Assembly (NCBI GenBank): GCA_030587405.1
Contig: JAUQZD010000056.1
Coordinates: 4,645 to 68,644 of the forward strand
Reading direction: 5' to 3'
DNA: 64,000 nucleotides
Source: Candidatus Freyrarchaeum guaymasense
GTDB lineage: Archaea; Asgardarchaeota; Jordarchaeia; Jordarchaeales; Freyrarchaeaceae
Each line of letters begins with the position of its first letter. The first letter of the stretch is position 1. The notes under the pieces are model-generated. The model did not search any database, had not been told where the DNA came from, and worked only from the letters and a program-made list of their open reading frames with translations. Positions 43,955 through 51,765 of this stretch are shown here, one piece after another. The translations under genes were made by a program, and so were the position numbers.

Positions 43955-44734
43955 TTGACGTATCAGAACATAGTACTCGAAAAGGATGGATACGTTGCGA
44001 GAATAATACTTAACAGGCCGGACCGGCTTAACGCCTTAAACCCGGACTTGATGATGGAGCTTGAAAGAGCACTGGAGGAAGTCCAGAACGATAAGGATGT
44101 CCGAGTTCTAGTGATCACGGGTGCAGGAAAGGCTTTCTCTGCTGGCGCGGACGTGACAGTGATGAAGGATGCAACACCCCTTCAGGCAAGGTCATTCTCA
44201 CAGCTTGGGCAGAGAGTTCTAATGAAACTGGAAAACCTAGAGATTCCGGTGATAGCTGCGATAAACGGCTACGCTCTAGGTGGAGGATGCGAGATAGCCC
44301 TGGCATGTGACATTAGAATTGCAAGCGAGAAAGCGCAGCTTGGCCAGCCGGAAATCAACTTAGGGATCATTCCCGGATGGGGTGGGTGCATTCGCCTTCC
44401 AAGGATTGTTGGTTCGGCTAAGGCGCTCGAAATAATCCTAACAGGAGACCGGATAAGCGCTCAGGAGGCGCTTCAAGTAGGATTAGTCAACATGGTCGTT
44501 CCAGAAGACCAGCTTGAAAAAGCAGTAAAGGAGCTGGCTGACAAGCTTGCAGGCAAACCCCCCGTGGCCGTGAAACTGGCTAAAAGTGTAGTCAAGAAGG
44601 GGTTGGAGTCAAGCTTGAAGTCTGGCATGAACCTCGAGTCATCTGCCTTCAGCATATGCTTCGCCACCGAAGACCAGAAGGAAGGCGTAAAGGCATTCTT
44701 GGAGAAGCGTAAACCACAATTCAAGGGAGAGTAG
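43955..44734 (+). CDS. Enoyl-CoA hydratase/isomerase (crotonase family)
   Basis: Typical crotonase features are NRPDRLNALN, ITGAGKAFSAGADV (first oxyanion-hole half), AAINGYALGGGCEIALACD (second half) and INLGIIPGWGGCIRLPR, which carries the catalytic-glutamate region as an E-x-N-L-G-I-I-P variant. The C-terminus ends in a helical trimerisation segment (FLEKRKPQF). It would hydrate or isomerise acyl-CoA. The TTG at 43955 is placed seven bases after AGGAGGTG, while the GTG at 43946 overlaps that site. No acyl-CoA genes are adjacent. Confidence 0.92.
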   Translation: MTYQNIVLEKDGYVARIILNRPDRLNALNPDLMMELERALEEVQNDKDVRVLVITGAGKAFSAGADVTVMKDATPLQARSFSQLGQRVLMKLENLEIPVIAAINGYALGGGCEIALACDIRIASEKAQLGQPEINLGIIPGWGGCIRLPRIVGSAKALEIILTGDRISAQEALQVGLVNMVVPEDQLEKAVKELADKLAGKPPVAVKLAKSVVKKGLESSLKSGMNLESSAFSICFATEDQKEGVKAFLEKRKPQFKGE

Positions 44735-44810
44735 TTATGGAAACCCCCCTTCCACTATGCTCTTTTTTCTTAACTAGGTAAAACCTGTGATGGTACTCGA
44801 TTACGTAACT

Positions 44811-44818
44811 TTTAAAAA
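44811..44818 (+). promoter_or_regulatory. Promoter of tRNA-Cys / Sep-tRNA cluster
   Basis: The TTTTAAAAAG stretch fits a TATA box and predicts transcription starting near 44840, a few bases before the tRNA. The downstream SepCysE-like and SepCysS genes may be read from it. Confidence 0.4.
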
Positions 44819-44847
44819 GTTTCCCGTATATTTGGCTAATCAGCTAA

Positions 44848-44959
44848 GCCGGGGTGGCCGAGTGGCGAGCCCCATCTAGAGGGTGCCAAGCGGCAGGCTG
44901 CAGACCTGCTCTACCGGGGTTCAAAACCGTTAATGGTGAAACTCCCTGCCCCGGCTCCA
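44848..44959 (+). tRNA. tRNA-Cys (GCA) with CCA, interrupted by intron(s)
   Basis: The acceptor stem GCCGGGG pairs with CCCCGGC, followed by T and an encoded CCA. The anticodon arm GCAGG-CTGCAGA-CCTGC gives GCA at 44900-44902 (Cys). At 112 bases the gene is about 37 longer than normal. The T arm is split by a 17-base intron at 44926-44942, whose removal gives a normal T loop (TTCAAAT) and stem (CGGGG/CCCTG). The D arm is also too long by about 20 bases, suggesting a second intron near 44870-44889, where removal restores G10-C25, C11-G24 and C12-G23. The SepCysS cluster follows. Confidence 0.93.
44926..44942 (+). other. tRNA intron between T-loop positions 59 and 60
   Basis: The pre-tRNA here forms a bulge-helix-bulge. 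The 4-bp central helix TTCA/TGAA is flanked by 3-base bulges AAA and ACT, with an intron helix CC/GG and exon helix GGG/CCC. Cutting after the second base of each bulge removes ACCGTTAATGGTGAAAC and leaves a standard 7-base T loop. Confidence 0.85.
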
Positions 44960-44981
44960 CTACTTCTCCAATTTTTGTGAG

Positions 44982-45611
44982 ATGAGACGTATGCCCTTCC
45001 TGATCCCCCCTGACGTCGTCGATAAGATCACTTCCGCTATAGATGACCTCATAACTCTCTGGTCTATCATCCGCAGGTCGTCTCCAAGCCACGTGCTTAA
45101 CGGAGACGAGGAAAAATCGTTTATTGAACGTTTAAAGCGCGTCTCTCTGTGCCTCTCAGAAGCTCTGGAAAGGCTGGACGTTAAAGAGTCTGGTTTAGAG
45201 GGTCTTGAAAGCTCTCTCTCCACCCTCTCCCCGCATACTACGCTAATACTGGTGGCTTCTCCTTCCCTGCGTAAGAAACTTTTAGGCATGGGCATCCCGC
45301 GTAGCAGGGTGCTGGCCATTGGAGGGCCGCTGACGGTTGACGATATGAAAAAGCTTAACCCGGACATTTCAGACCAAGCTGTGAAGGGTTTAGAGGCTCG
45401 CATAGAAAGATTTTGGAGAGATCTCGAACGAAGAGCAAAGGAGATAAAGGATGTAATTCTCCTTCTGGGTGAAGGTAAGCGTGCCGATGACATGATAGCT
45501 AGACGTTCAAGCATCATATCTGAAAGGACGGGGGTCAACGTTAGGGTTATCCGTTTAAAACGGTTTGACGACCTGTCACTAAAAGTCCTTCTCAGATTTT
45601 TTGGAGGGTGA
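44982..45611 (+). CDS. SepCysE-like protein (DUF2100 family)
   Basis: This 209-residue protein has helical N-terminal and C-terminal parts around a central alpha/beta region (TTLILVASPSLRKKLLGMGI, SRVLAIGGPLTVDDM). It resembles DUF2100 proteins of methanogens, the family I believe includes the tRNA-dependent cysteine synthesis scaffold SepCysE. SepCysE bridges SepRS and SepCysS on tRNA-Cys. Its position between the tRNA-Cys gene and the SepCysS gene, three bases upstream of the latter, strongly supports this role. The family name is from memory. Confidence 0.7.
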   Translation: MRRMPFLIPPDVVDKITSAIDDLITLWSIIRRSSPSHVLNGDEEKSFIERLKRVSLCLSEALERLDVKESGLEGLESSLSTLSPHTTLILVASPSLRKKLLGMGIPRSRVLAIGGPLTVDDMKKLNPDISDQAVKGLEARIERFWRDLERRAKEIKDVILLLGEGKRADDMIARRSSIISERTGVNVRVIRLKRFDDLSLKVLLRFFGG

Positions 45612-45614
45612 AGG

Positions 45615-46820
45615 GTGTTGCCGTTTAGCCCTTATGCCACCTCACGCTACTTGAACCTTACAAGGACGACCGAAATGAACATGATAAACCTTAACCCCAT
45701 CCAGAGCGGTGGCAGAGCCGGAGACTATCCTGGAGTCGTTAAAGCGGTGCTAGAATTCATCGACGGCTACAGCACATGCGACTACTGCATAAAGGGGAGG
45801 CTCGACGAGATCGAAACACCCCCACTAAGCGACTTTCACGCGGATCTGGCATCCTTCATAGACATGGACGAGGTCCGCTTGCTCCCAGGATGCAGACAAG
45901 CACAATTTGCAGCCTTTCACAGCCTAGCTGAACCAGGAGACTACGTGGTCATAGATTCCTTATCCCATTATTCAACTTATTTGGCTGCCGAAAGAGCTAG
46001 GTTGAACATCGTCGAGGTCCCGCATAGCGGACACCCTCACTTCGAAATCAACCCTGAACTTTACGCTGAGAAGATCGAGGAGGTTAAGCGTTCCACGGGT
46101 AAGCTGCCTGCAGTAGTCTTCCTAACGCACGTTGACTACTCATATGGGAACTTGAATGATGCAAAGGAGGTCGGGAAAATAGCCCGTGAGTACGGGGTGC
46201 CGTTCATGTTGAACTGCGCGTATACTATTGGTAGGATGCCTGTCTCGGGAAAATCTCTTCATGCTGACATCGTAACAGCCTCTCTCCACAAGTCTTTCGC
46301 ATCTCCCGCCCCCTCCGGCATTCTAGCAGCCAACGGCGAATACGCGGAGAGAATTTTCGTGAAATCAGAGGTTAAAGGGGACTGGAGTGGCAGGTCGTTC
46401 CCAAATAAGGAGGTGGAGCTTCTGGGTTGCACCCTGCCCGGCTGCGTAGCAGTGGGGGTTATGGCAGCTTTCCCCTATGTCGTGAAGCGGGTGGAAAAAT
46501 GGGAAGAGGAGGTGAAGAAGGCACGCTACTTTTCCTCCCAGCTGACCAGGATTGAAGGGGTCGCCCAGCTTGGCCAGGTACCTCACAACCACGACCTCCT
46601 CCACTTTGAAAGCCCAAGCTTCTTCGACGTTGCCCGGCGCCATCCACGGAAAGGCTTCTTCCTTTACGATGAGCTCAGAGCTAGGGGGGTTGTAGGGGTT
46701 CAACCCGGCCTTTCGAAATCATGGAAGGTTTCAACCTACGGTCAGAGCTGGGAAAACGTTAAAGCCGCTGCACAAGCCTTCCTTGACATAGCGGAAAAGT
46801 ACGGCGTCTCCGTTCTTTAA
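45615..46820 (+). CDS. pscS: Sep-tRNA:Cys-tRNA synthase (SepCysS)
   Basis: A PLP-dependent enzyme that converts O-phosphoseryl-tRNA-Cys to Cys-tRNA-Cys using a sulfide donor. It begins with the family's LNLNPIQ-like segment (MNMINLNPIQSGGRAGDYP) and carries early cysteines (STCDYCIKG). The PLP lysine lies in ADIVTASLHKSFASPAPSG. Further family signatures are VVFLTHVDYSYGNLNDAK and PFMLNCAYTIGRMPV. The length of 401 residues is typical. It is coupled to the SepCysE-like gene and follows tRNA-Cys, showing that this organism uses the two-step cysteine route. SepRS is not in the window. Confidence 0.95.
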   Translation: MLPFSPYATSRYLNLTRTTEMNMINLNPIQSGGRAGDYPGVVKAVLEFIDGYSTCDYCIKGRLDEIETPPLSDFHADLASFIDMDEVRLLPGCRQAQFAAFHSLAEPGDYVVIDSLSHYSTYLAAERARLNIVEVPHSGHPHFEINPELYAEKIEEVKRSTGKLPAVVFLTHVDYSYGNLNDAKEVGKIAREYGVPFMLNCAYTIGRMPVSGKSLHADIVTASLHKSFASPAPSGILAANGEYAERIFVKSEVKGDWSGRSFPNKEVELLGCTLPGCVAVGVMAAFPYVVKRVEKWEEEVKKARYFSSQLTRIEGVAQLGQVPHNHDLLHFESPSFFDVARRHPRKGFFLYDELRARGVVGVQPGLSKSWKVSTYGQSWENVKAAAQAFLDIAEKYGVSVL

Positions 46821-46902
46821 CGTTTTTATGCTGAGTTATGCATGTATATGCTGCATTTTAGAAAAGTTTATTAAACGATCATTAATGATTTTAATGGGCT
46901 TA

Positions 46903-46934
46903 CCCTCAGCCCTCCTGAAAGGGGAAACTGAGGG
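46903..46934 (+). promoter_or_regulatory. Hairpin in 5' leader of zinc-ribbon gene
   Basis: CCCTCAG at 46903-46909 pairs perfectly with CTGAGGG at 46928-46934, with an inner CCCT/AGGG pairing. It lies between a TATA-like AAAGTTTATTAAA (46863) and the ATG at 46953, thus in the untranslated leader. It could be a regulatory hairpin. Confidence 0.35.
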
Positions 46935-46952
46935 AAGAAGGTGATTTAAGGG

Positions 46953-47216
46953 ATGTTTTGCCCTAAAGATGGCTCACTTATGGTTCCGAAAAGGAAAGAT
47001 GGTAAGACCGTTTTAGTGTGCAAGAGATGTGGGTACGAGGAAAAGGCGGCGGACGAGAAAAAGTATAAACTCGTTGTTAAAATCCCCCACACGACAAAGG
47101 ATAAAACAGCAGTTGTCGAAGAGGAAATAGGAATACCTCTTAGAAGAGACGAGGAAGAAAGGGAGGAGCTCCGCCGGCAAACTCTAGAGTTCCTCGTTGA
47201 AGAAGGAGAAAGCTAA
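46953..47216 (+). CDS. TFS/RpoM-type N-terminal zinc ribbon protein
   Basis: The protein begins MFCPKDGSLMVPKRK, then VLVCKRCGYEE, the N-terminal zinc ribbon of archaeal transcription factor S / RNA polymerase subunit Rpb9-like proteins. The C-terminal TFIIS-type ribbon with its catalytic DE pair is absent. The 87-residue chain ends in an acidic helix. It may be an Rpb9-like or inhibitory TFS paralogue rather than a cleavage factor. Confidence 0.75.
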   Translation: MFCPKDGSLMVPKRKDGKTVLVCKRCGYEEKAADEKKYKLVVKIPHTTKDKTAVVEEEIGIPLRRDEEEREELRRQTLEFLVEEGES

Positions 47217-47269
47217 CCCTTACTTTCCCTCCAACATTTATTCTTTTTCTCCCCTTCTAACTGGCTACG

Positions 47270-47926
47270 GTGATGCGCGTGACGCTTCACAAAGGAAAAT
47301 TACTTGAAAAGATAAGGGACTGTATCGTACTCCTCAATGGCGGCGAACTTGAAGAGCTAATCAGGGAAGCCTTAACTGAGGGAATACCGCCATTAGAAGT
47401 CCTGAATGCAATGTCAGCTGGAATGGATGAGGTGGGAAAGAAGTATGAAAGCCAAGAATACTTTTTAAGCGAACTTATTTTCAGCGGGGAGATATTTAAG
47501 AAAGGAATGGCCCTCCTAGAACCACACTTGAAGGGGGGAAATAGCCCCCCTAGAGGAGTCGTTGTGGTTGGAACGATCGCGAACGATCTCCATGACATAG
47601 GGAAAAACATTTTTCTAACGCTCCTCATGGCCGCCGGATTTAAAGTGGTGGATCTGGGGGTGGATGTCCCACCAGAAAAGTTCGTTGAGGCGATTAAAGA
47701 GAATCACGCCGAAATTCTTGGAATTTCGGCTCTTCTAACGGCTACAGCACCTGGAATACGAGAAGTAATAAGGCTGCTAGAGGAAAATAATCTGCGTGGA
47801 CGCGTTAAGGTTATCGTCGGGGGGGCTGCTTTAACACGTGAAATGGCTGAGGAGTTCGGAGCCGACGCTTACGCCAAGACAGCTGTAGAAGGCGTTGAAG
47901 TATGTAAGAGATGGGTTGAAGGGTAA
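47270..47926 (+). CDS. Corrinoid (B12-binding) protein of methyltransferase systems
   Basis: The N-terminal helical cap (residues ~1-90, with ALTEGIPPLEVLNAMSAGMD) and the Rossmann-like B12 domain with GTIANDLHDIGKNIFLTLL match MtmC/MtbC/MttC-type corrinoid proteins. The DxHxxG motif supplies the cobalt-ligating histidine. Such proteins carry methyl groups between a substrate-specific methyltransferase and CoM or folate-type acceptors. No methyltransferase gene or RamA-type activator is nearby, so the substrate is unknown. Confidence 0.92.
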   Translation: MMRVTLHKGKLLEKIRDCIVLLNGGELEELIREALTEGIPPLEVLNAMSAGMDEVGKKYESQEYFLSELIFSGEIFKKGMALLEPHLKGGNSPPRGVVVVGTIANDLHDIGKNIFLTLLMAAGFKVVDLGVDVPPEKFVEAIKENHAEILGISALLTATAPGIREVIRLLEENNLRGRVKVIVGGAALTREMAEEFGADAYAKTAVEGVEVCKRWVEG

Positions 47927-47942
47927 CCCCTCCTGCAGCAGT

Positions 47943-48890
47943 TTATCCTCCCTTTTTACTCTTTACGGTTGACCCGAACGCCTCACCTACCTCTTTAAAC
48001 ATTTCAAAGAATTCTTTTGGAACCACGTACTTCTTAGCCGCCCCCTCACCGATCCTGTTCAACGTTTCCAAGTACTGAAGCGTCATGGTTTTCTCGTCGA
48101 TCTTCCTAGCAACGTTCATTATTCTCTCTAAAGACTGAGCGAATCCTTCTGCTCGAAGTATTGCCGCCTGCTTACTCCCCTCCGCTCTAATGGTGAACGC
48201 CTTCCTTTTCGCCTCCGCCCTTGTAACCATCGCCCTCTTTTCGCCCTCTGCTACAAGTATTGATGCCTCCCTTTTACCATCAGCTTGCGCCACGGTCGCC
48301 CTCCTAATCCTTTCAGCCTCCATCTGCCTTATCATCGCGTCCAGAACGGTTGGCGGAGGCAAAATCTCTCGTATTTCAACACCTGTAACCTTAACCCCCC
48401 ACCTCTCCGTTACCTCATCGAGCTTCTCTTGGAGGACGGCGTTTATGTGCTCCCTCTCGGCAAGCACTCCATCCAAGTTTATGTCCCCCACCACCGACCT
48501 GAGGGTTGTCTGAGCTATTCCCACCGCTGCAAGCCTCCAGTTTGCAACCTTAAGGACAGAGTCGAGAGGGTCGACAACCTTATGGTAGATTATCACGTCT
48601 ATGTCAACCGGGGCATTATCTCTCGTTATACATCTCTGATGAGGCACTTCAAAGTAGTCCTCCCTAAGATCCACCTTAACCATCCTATCAATAATGGGTA
48701 TCAGGTAGACGATTCCTGGGCCTTTAACGTTTGGAAGAGCTCTTCCAAGCCTAAATACAATACCTCTCTCGTACTCCCTTAAAATCCTTAAACCACTAAG
48801 CAAGATCAACGCCACGAAAAAAAGGATCACCACTAGAGCCATGAGGAAAGGTGTCTCAGCAATCCCTTCTTGAAGAGGCAAAAGCAACAT
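47943..48890 (-). CDS. SPFH/Band-7 (stomatin-like) membrane protein
   Basis: One N-terminal membrane segment (FLMALVVILFFVALILLSGL) is followed by the SPFH domain: LREYERGIVFRLGRALPNVK, VDLREDYFEVPHQRCITRDN, VDIDVIIYHKVVDPLDSVL. A long charged coiled coil (residues ~195-270) comes after. Such proteins scaffold membrane microdomains and often partner with NfeD-type proteases, but no nfeD gene is adjacent. Length 315 residues is normal. It is convergent with the corrinoid protein gene. Confidence 0.93.
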   Translation of the reverse strand: MLLLPLQEGIAETPFLMALVVILFFVALILLSGLRILREYERGIVFRLGRALPNVKGPGIVYLIPIIDRMVKVDLREDYFEVPHQRCITRDNAPVDIDVIIYHKVVDPLDSVLKVANWRLAAVGIAQTTLRSVVGDINLDGVLAEREHINAVLQEKLDEVTERWGVKVTGVEIREILPPPTVLDAMIRQMEAERIRRATVAQADGKREASILVAEGEKRAMVTRAEAKRKAFTIRAEGSKQAAILRAEGFAQSLERIMNVARKIDEKTMTLQYLETLNRIGEGAAKKYVVPKEFFEMFKEVGEAFGSTVKSKKGG

Positions 48891-49113
48891 TTACCCCTCC
48901 TTCTTGAAGAAGGAAGCCTTCCATCCTTAAGAACATTTCCCATTTACTATCTTCCACCATATTCTTGCTTCTTTCCAGCATCAAGCTCCCATCACATAAC
49001 ACCATATAAGTATCATAAGTATCTTTTTTAAAGAATGAAGTTAAAGAGTAAAGGTAAAGAATAACAATTCAAAGGGAGATGCGTCTTCACTTGTCTAAGA
49101 GTGAGGGAGAGAA

Positions 49114-51660
49114 TTGTTTTTCATAGAGGTTGCTGGGCGCGAAGAAGACGTATATGTTGTTGATGTTGACGCGCAGGTTGGCGTCGGGTCTGGCGCCATA
49201 AGCAAGTCCTATAGCATAGATGAAATACATGACTTAGCTAGGATGCTTGAAGGAGACCTAGCCATCAAAAGCGCCTCCCTTAAACATCCAATCGTAAGGT
49301 TTAGCTCAAGCTTCTTCTTCGAGCTTAGGGAAGATGTAAGTAAGAGAAGCCGCCTCGTAGATGAATTCTTCATTTCACCTTTCGTTACTAAAATTGCCAG
49401 TGGTGGGGGGGACGTAGAATACATAGTTGAAGAGGTTACTAGAAATAACGAACTTGTGTTACGATGGCAGAGAAATGTAAAATTCTTTAACTTTTCCTCT
49501 TTCCGCTACATTCTCCCGGGCGAAGTACCGGATGTCCCCTACCTTGTCCTAGAAGGGTACAGGGGGGCGAGAGTTAAAATCGTTGACTCACCATGGTTCA
49601 CGACTCTCTACTCTGACCTCTCTTATGTTAGGATGCCCCTGATCGTAGAGGTTTTCAGCAGGAGGGGGCTTGACCAACTTGAAAGGTTTGTTGAGGGTAA
49701 CGAGGTTGGCGGTAAGCTTGAAAACCCCGTGATCGTGATCCCCTACATTAAAGAGACCATAAGACCAGAACTTTACGGTTTCATGGGCGTCGGAAACGTC
49801 TTCCTCTCCCTTTCCCCAATGCCTCTAACCTTCGTAAAGCAAGTTATTTACAGTTTAAGTGAAATGGAAAAGGAGTGGTTTAAGCGCCTCGTCTTCGGAA
49901 CAGGCTTCCCTTACTCCAGCGTTGAGGACGTTGCAAAAACGATCCTGTTCTTTTTAGGTGAGGACTTCCCCGGCGGACTGAGGGAGCTTAGGTGGATTAT
50001 GGGGTTAAACGCCGTCTCCCTCCTCCCCCCCAAAGCGGATCGAAGAGGCGGCGTCGAACAAGAGGACAGATGCTTCATGGTCGATGCTAAAGTTTCTAAA
50101 AAGTTTCTTTCATCTTTTAAAGACGTGATGACGCATGCTTTAAAAAGGGAGTCTATAGCAGTAACCGCATGTGACTACTTAATAGACATGCATCAAGAAA
50201 AAGTGGACTTGGGGAAGTGCTTCATCAACCTTGCTTCCACGAGAGGCGAGAAGAAGGTGGGAAACATACTTGTTTTAGCTGGCCGCGACACTTCATCACC
50301 ACTAATGCTACTCTTGCTAAAACTCGAAACAGTCAGAAAAATTAGAAGCAGGTTTACCGAAGACATAGCTAAAACGCCTGAAATCAGAAGCGCGATATCA
50401 CGTGCCGTAAAGGTTTTATCAGAGGAAGACGCCGAGCTAACTCTACAGGAACTCATCAATCACTTTAAAGATACAAGTCTAATCAGCCATGAGGACGTAA
50501 ACTTATTTACAATTCACACCTTTCAACTTGGCAGGAAAGTGGCTCAAATGAATGACCAAGACATGCGGCTACTAAACCTTAAAAACGGCGACTTAGCATT
50601 GGTTAGGGTAACCCTAACCGGAGACTGGTATGTTGTCCCGGTCACATCGGGAGAAGACGTTCTCGGAGGAGAACTTCACGTAGACGAAGGAGTAATCAAC
50701 AACTGGTATGTTTTTGATGGCGACACTGTACATGTTGAAAAGTTTGAGGGAAACGTGCCAATGTTAGAAGAAGTTAGCTTCGTGGTCGAGGAGAATGAGG
50801 GGAGAATAGGCAACGTTGAGGAGGTTCTCGAAGACGCCCTAGACGGTATCATAGTCGGCAAAAACTCTAGGTTTGTCTTACCTGAAACAGAAAGGATACC
50901 TCCTGTAGCGATCGTAGCCAGCATGGACCCAGAGTTTTCCACAGTCGGATTAGTTAAGAAAGGGAAGACAAGGGTGCGTGTCGTCTCAAAGGCAGCCTTA
51001 AAACCATATAATATGATTTTCGCCATAGACCTCTCAGAAAACATGGGTAAAGGATCTTTACCTCTTAAAGACCGAGGCTTGCTCAACGAATTGAAGTCTC
51101 TTGCACCTTCAAGGATAGACCTATTAGAGGGCGAATTTATTAGACGGAACATAGGTGCTGCCCTTATATCCTGTTGCCTGCTTACAAGAGCAGCCAAGCT
51201 AAGCCGTCTACGTAAGATATTCTCTATAACATACTCGAAGGAGGCAAGCTTATTCTCAATTCTTGAACGGCGAAGGATATCTCCCTACTTAGAGCTAACC
51301 CCGCAAAAGAAAAACATCGTGTTGAAGGTTTTATCATCACATATATTTGACAAGTGTAGGGAGCCGGGAGTGGGAAAGGGGGACCTAACTGGAGTCTTAG
51401 AAAAAATAAGAGAAATATTAGAGAACTTAAAGGAAAGTAACCCAGTAGTAGTCCTCTTCATGATCCCCCAGGAAAATGTTGATGAAACGCTTAAAGCAGT
51501 TTCCCCATTAAAAAATGACAGCCGCGTCAGATCAGCTTTGGTATGTCTAGGAGGTGACGGTGTTCAAGAGGTTGAAGAAGAGAATTGTATTTACGTGAAT
51601 GAAATCAGCGTAGCCGCCCTTGATCGGCTAGTAGACATGATTCTCGGCCTGATAGAATAA
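49114..51660 (+). CDS. Fusion of inactive amidohydrolase paralogue and Cdc48N/vWA-like domains
   Basis: Residues 1-~475 align with the amidohydrolase at 26411-27880: LVFGTGFPYSSVEDVA against LIFGTDFPYFDVPHA, then EDFPGG.., MGLNAVSLLPPK against LGVNVLRLIPPK. The metal residues are lost: the HxH site reads VVDVDAQVG and the metal aspartate is Gly. Residues ~480-550 (MRLLNLKNGDLALVRVTL, then VFDGDTVHVEKFEG) recall the Cdc48N-like barrel, and ~630-848 the vWA domain (NMIFAIDLSENM, where the MIDAS serine is Asn). The domain order equals that of the separate genes at 26-28 kb. A GAGGGAG precedes the TTG. It probably has a structural or regulatory role. Confidence 0.8.
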   Translation: MFFIEVAGREEDVYVVDVDAQVGVGSGAISKSYSIDEIHDLARMLEGDLAIKSASLKHPIVRFSSSFFFELREDVSKRSRLVDEFFISPFVTKIASGGGDVEYIVEEVTRNNELVLRWQRNVKFFNFSSFRYILPGEVPDVPYLVLEGYRGARVKIVDSPWFTTLYSDLSYVRMPLIVEVFSRRGLDQLERFVEGNEVGGKLENPVIVIPYIKETIRPELYGFMGVGNVFLSLSPMPLTFVKQVIYSLSEMEKEWFKRLVFGTGFPYSSVEDVAKTILFFLGEDFPGGLRELRWIMGLNAVSLLPPKADRRGGVEQEDRCFMVDAKVSKKFLSSFKDVMTHALKRESIAVTACDYLIDMHQEKVDLGKCFINLASTRGEKKVGNILVLAGRDTSSPLMLLLLKLETVRKIRSRFTEDIAKTPEIRSAISRAVKVLSEEDAELTLQELINHFKDTSLISHEDVNLFTIHTFQLGRKVAQMNDQDMRLLNLKNGDLALVRVTLTGDWYVVPVTSGEDVLGGELHVDEGVINNWYVFDGDTVHVEKFEGNVPMLEEVSFVVEENEGRIGNVEEVLEDALDGIIVGKNSRFVLPETERIPPVAIVASMDPEFSTVGLVKKGKTRVRVVSKAALKPYNMIFAIDLSENMGKGSLPLKDRGLLNELKSLAPSRIDLLEGEFIRRNIGAALISCCLLTRAAKLSRLRKIFSITYSKEASLFSILERRRISPYLELTPQKKNIVLKVLSSHIFDKCREPGVGKGDLTGVLEKIREILENLKESNPVVVLFMIPQENVDETLKAVSPLKNDSRVRSALVCLGGDGVQEVEEENCIYVNEISVAALDRLVDMILGLIE

Positions 51661-51765
51661 ACGGTGATCCAGTTTAGTGGCTTTCATATGATGTTGCTTA
51701 CTAAAGAAAAGTTTATCCAACTGTTCATGCATATTAACTTTAGAGCCATCTTGTGTGGGTTGAAT

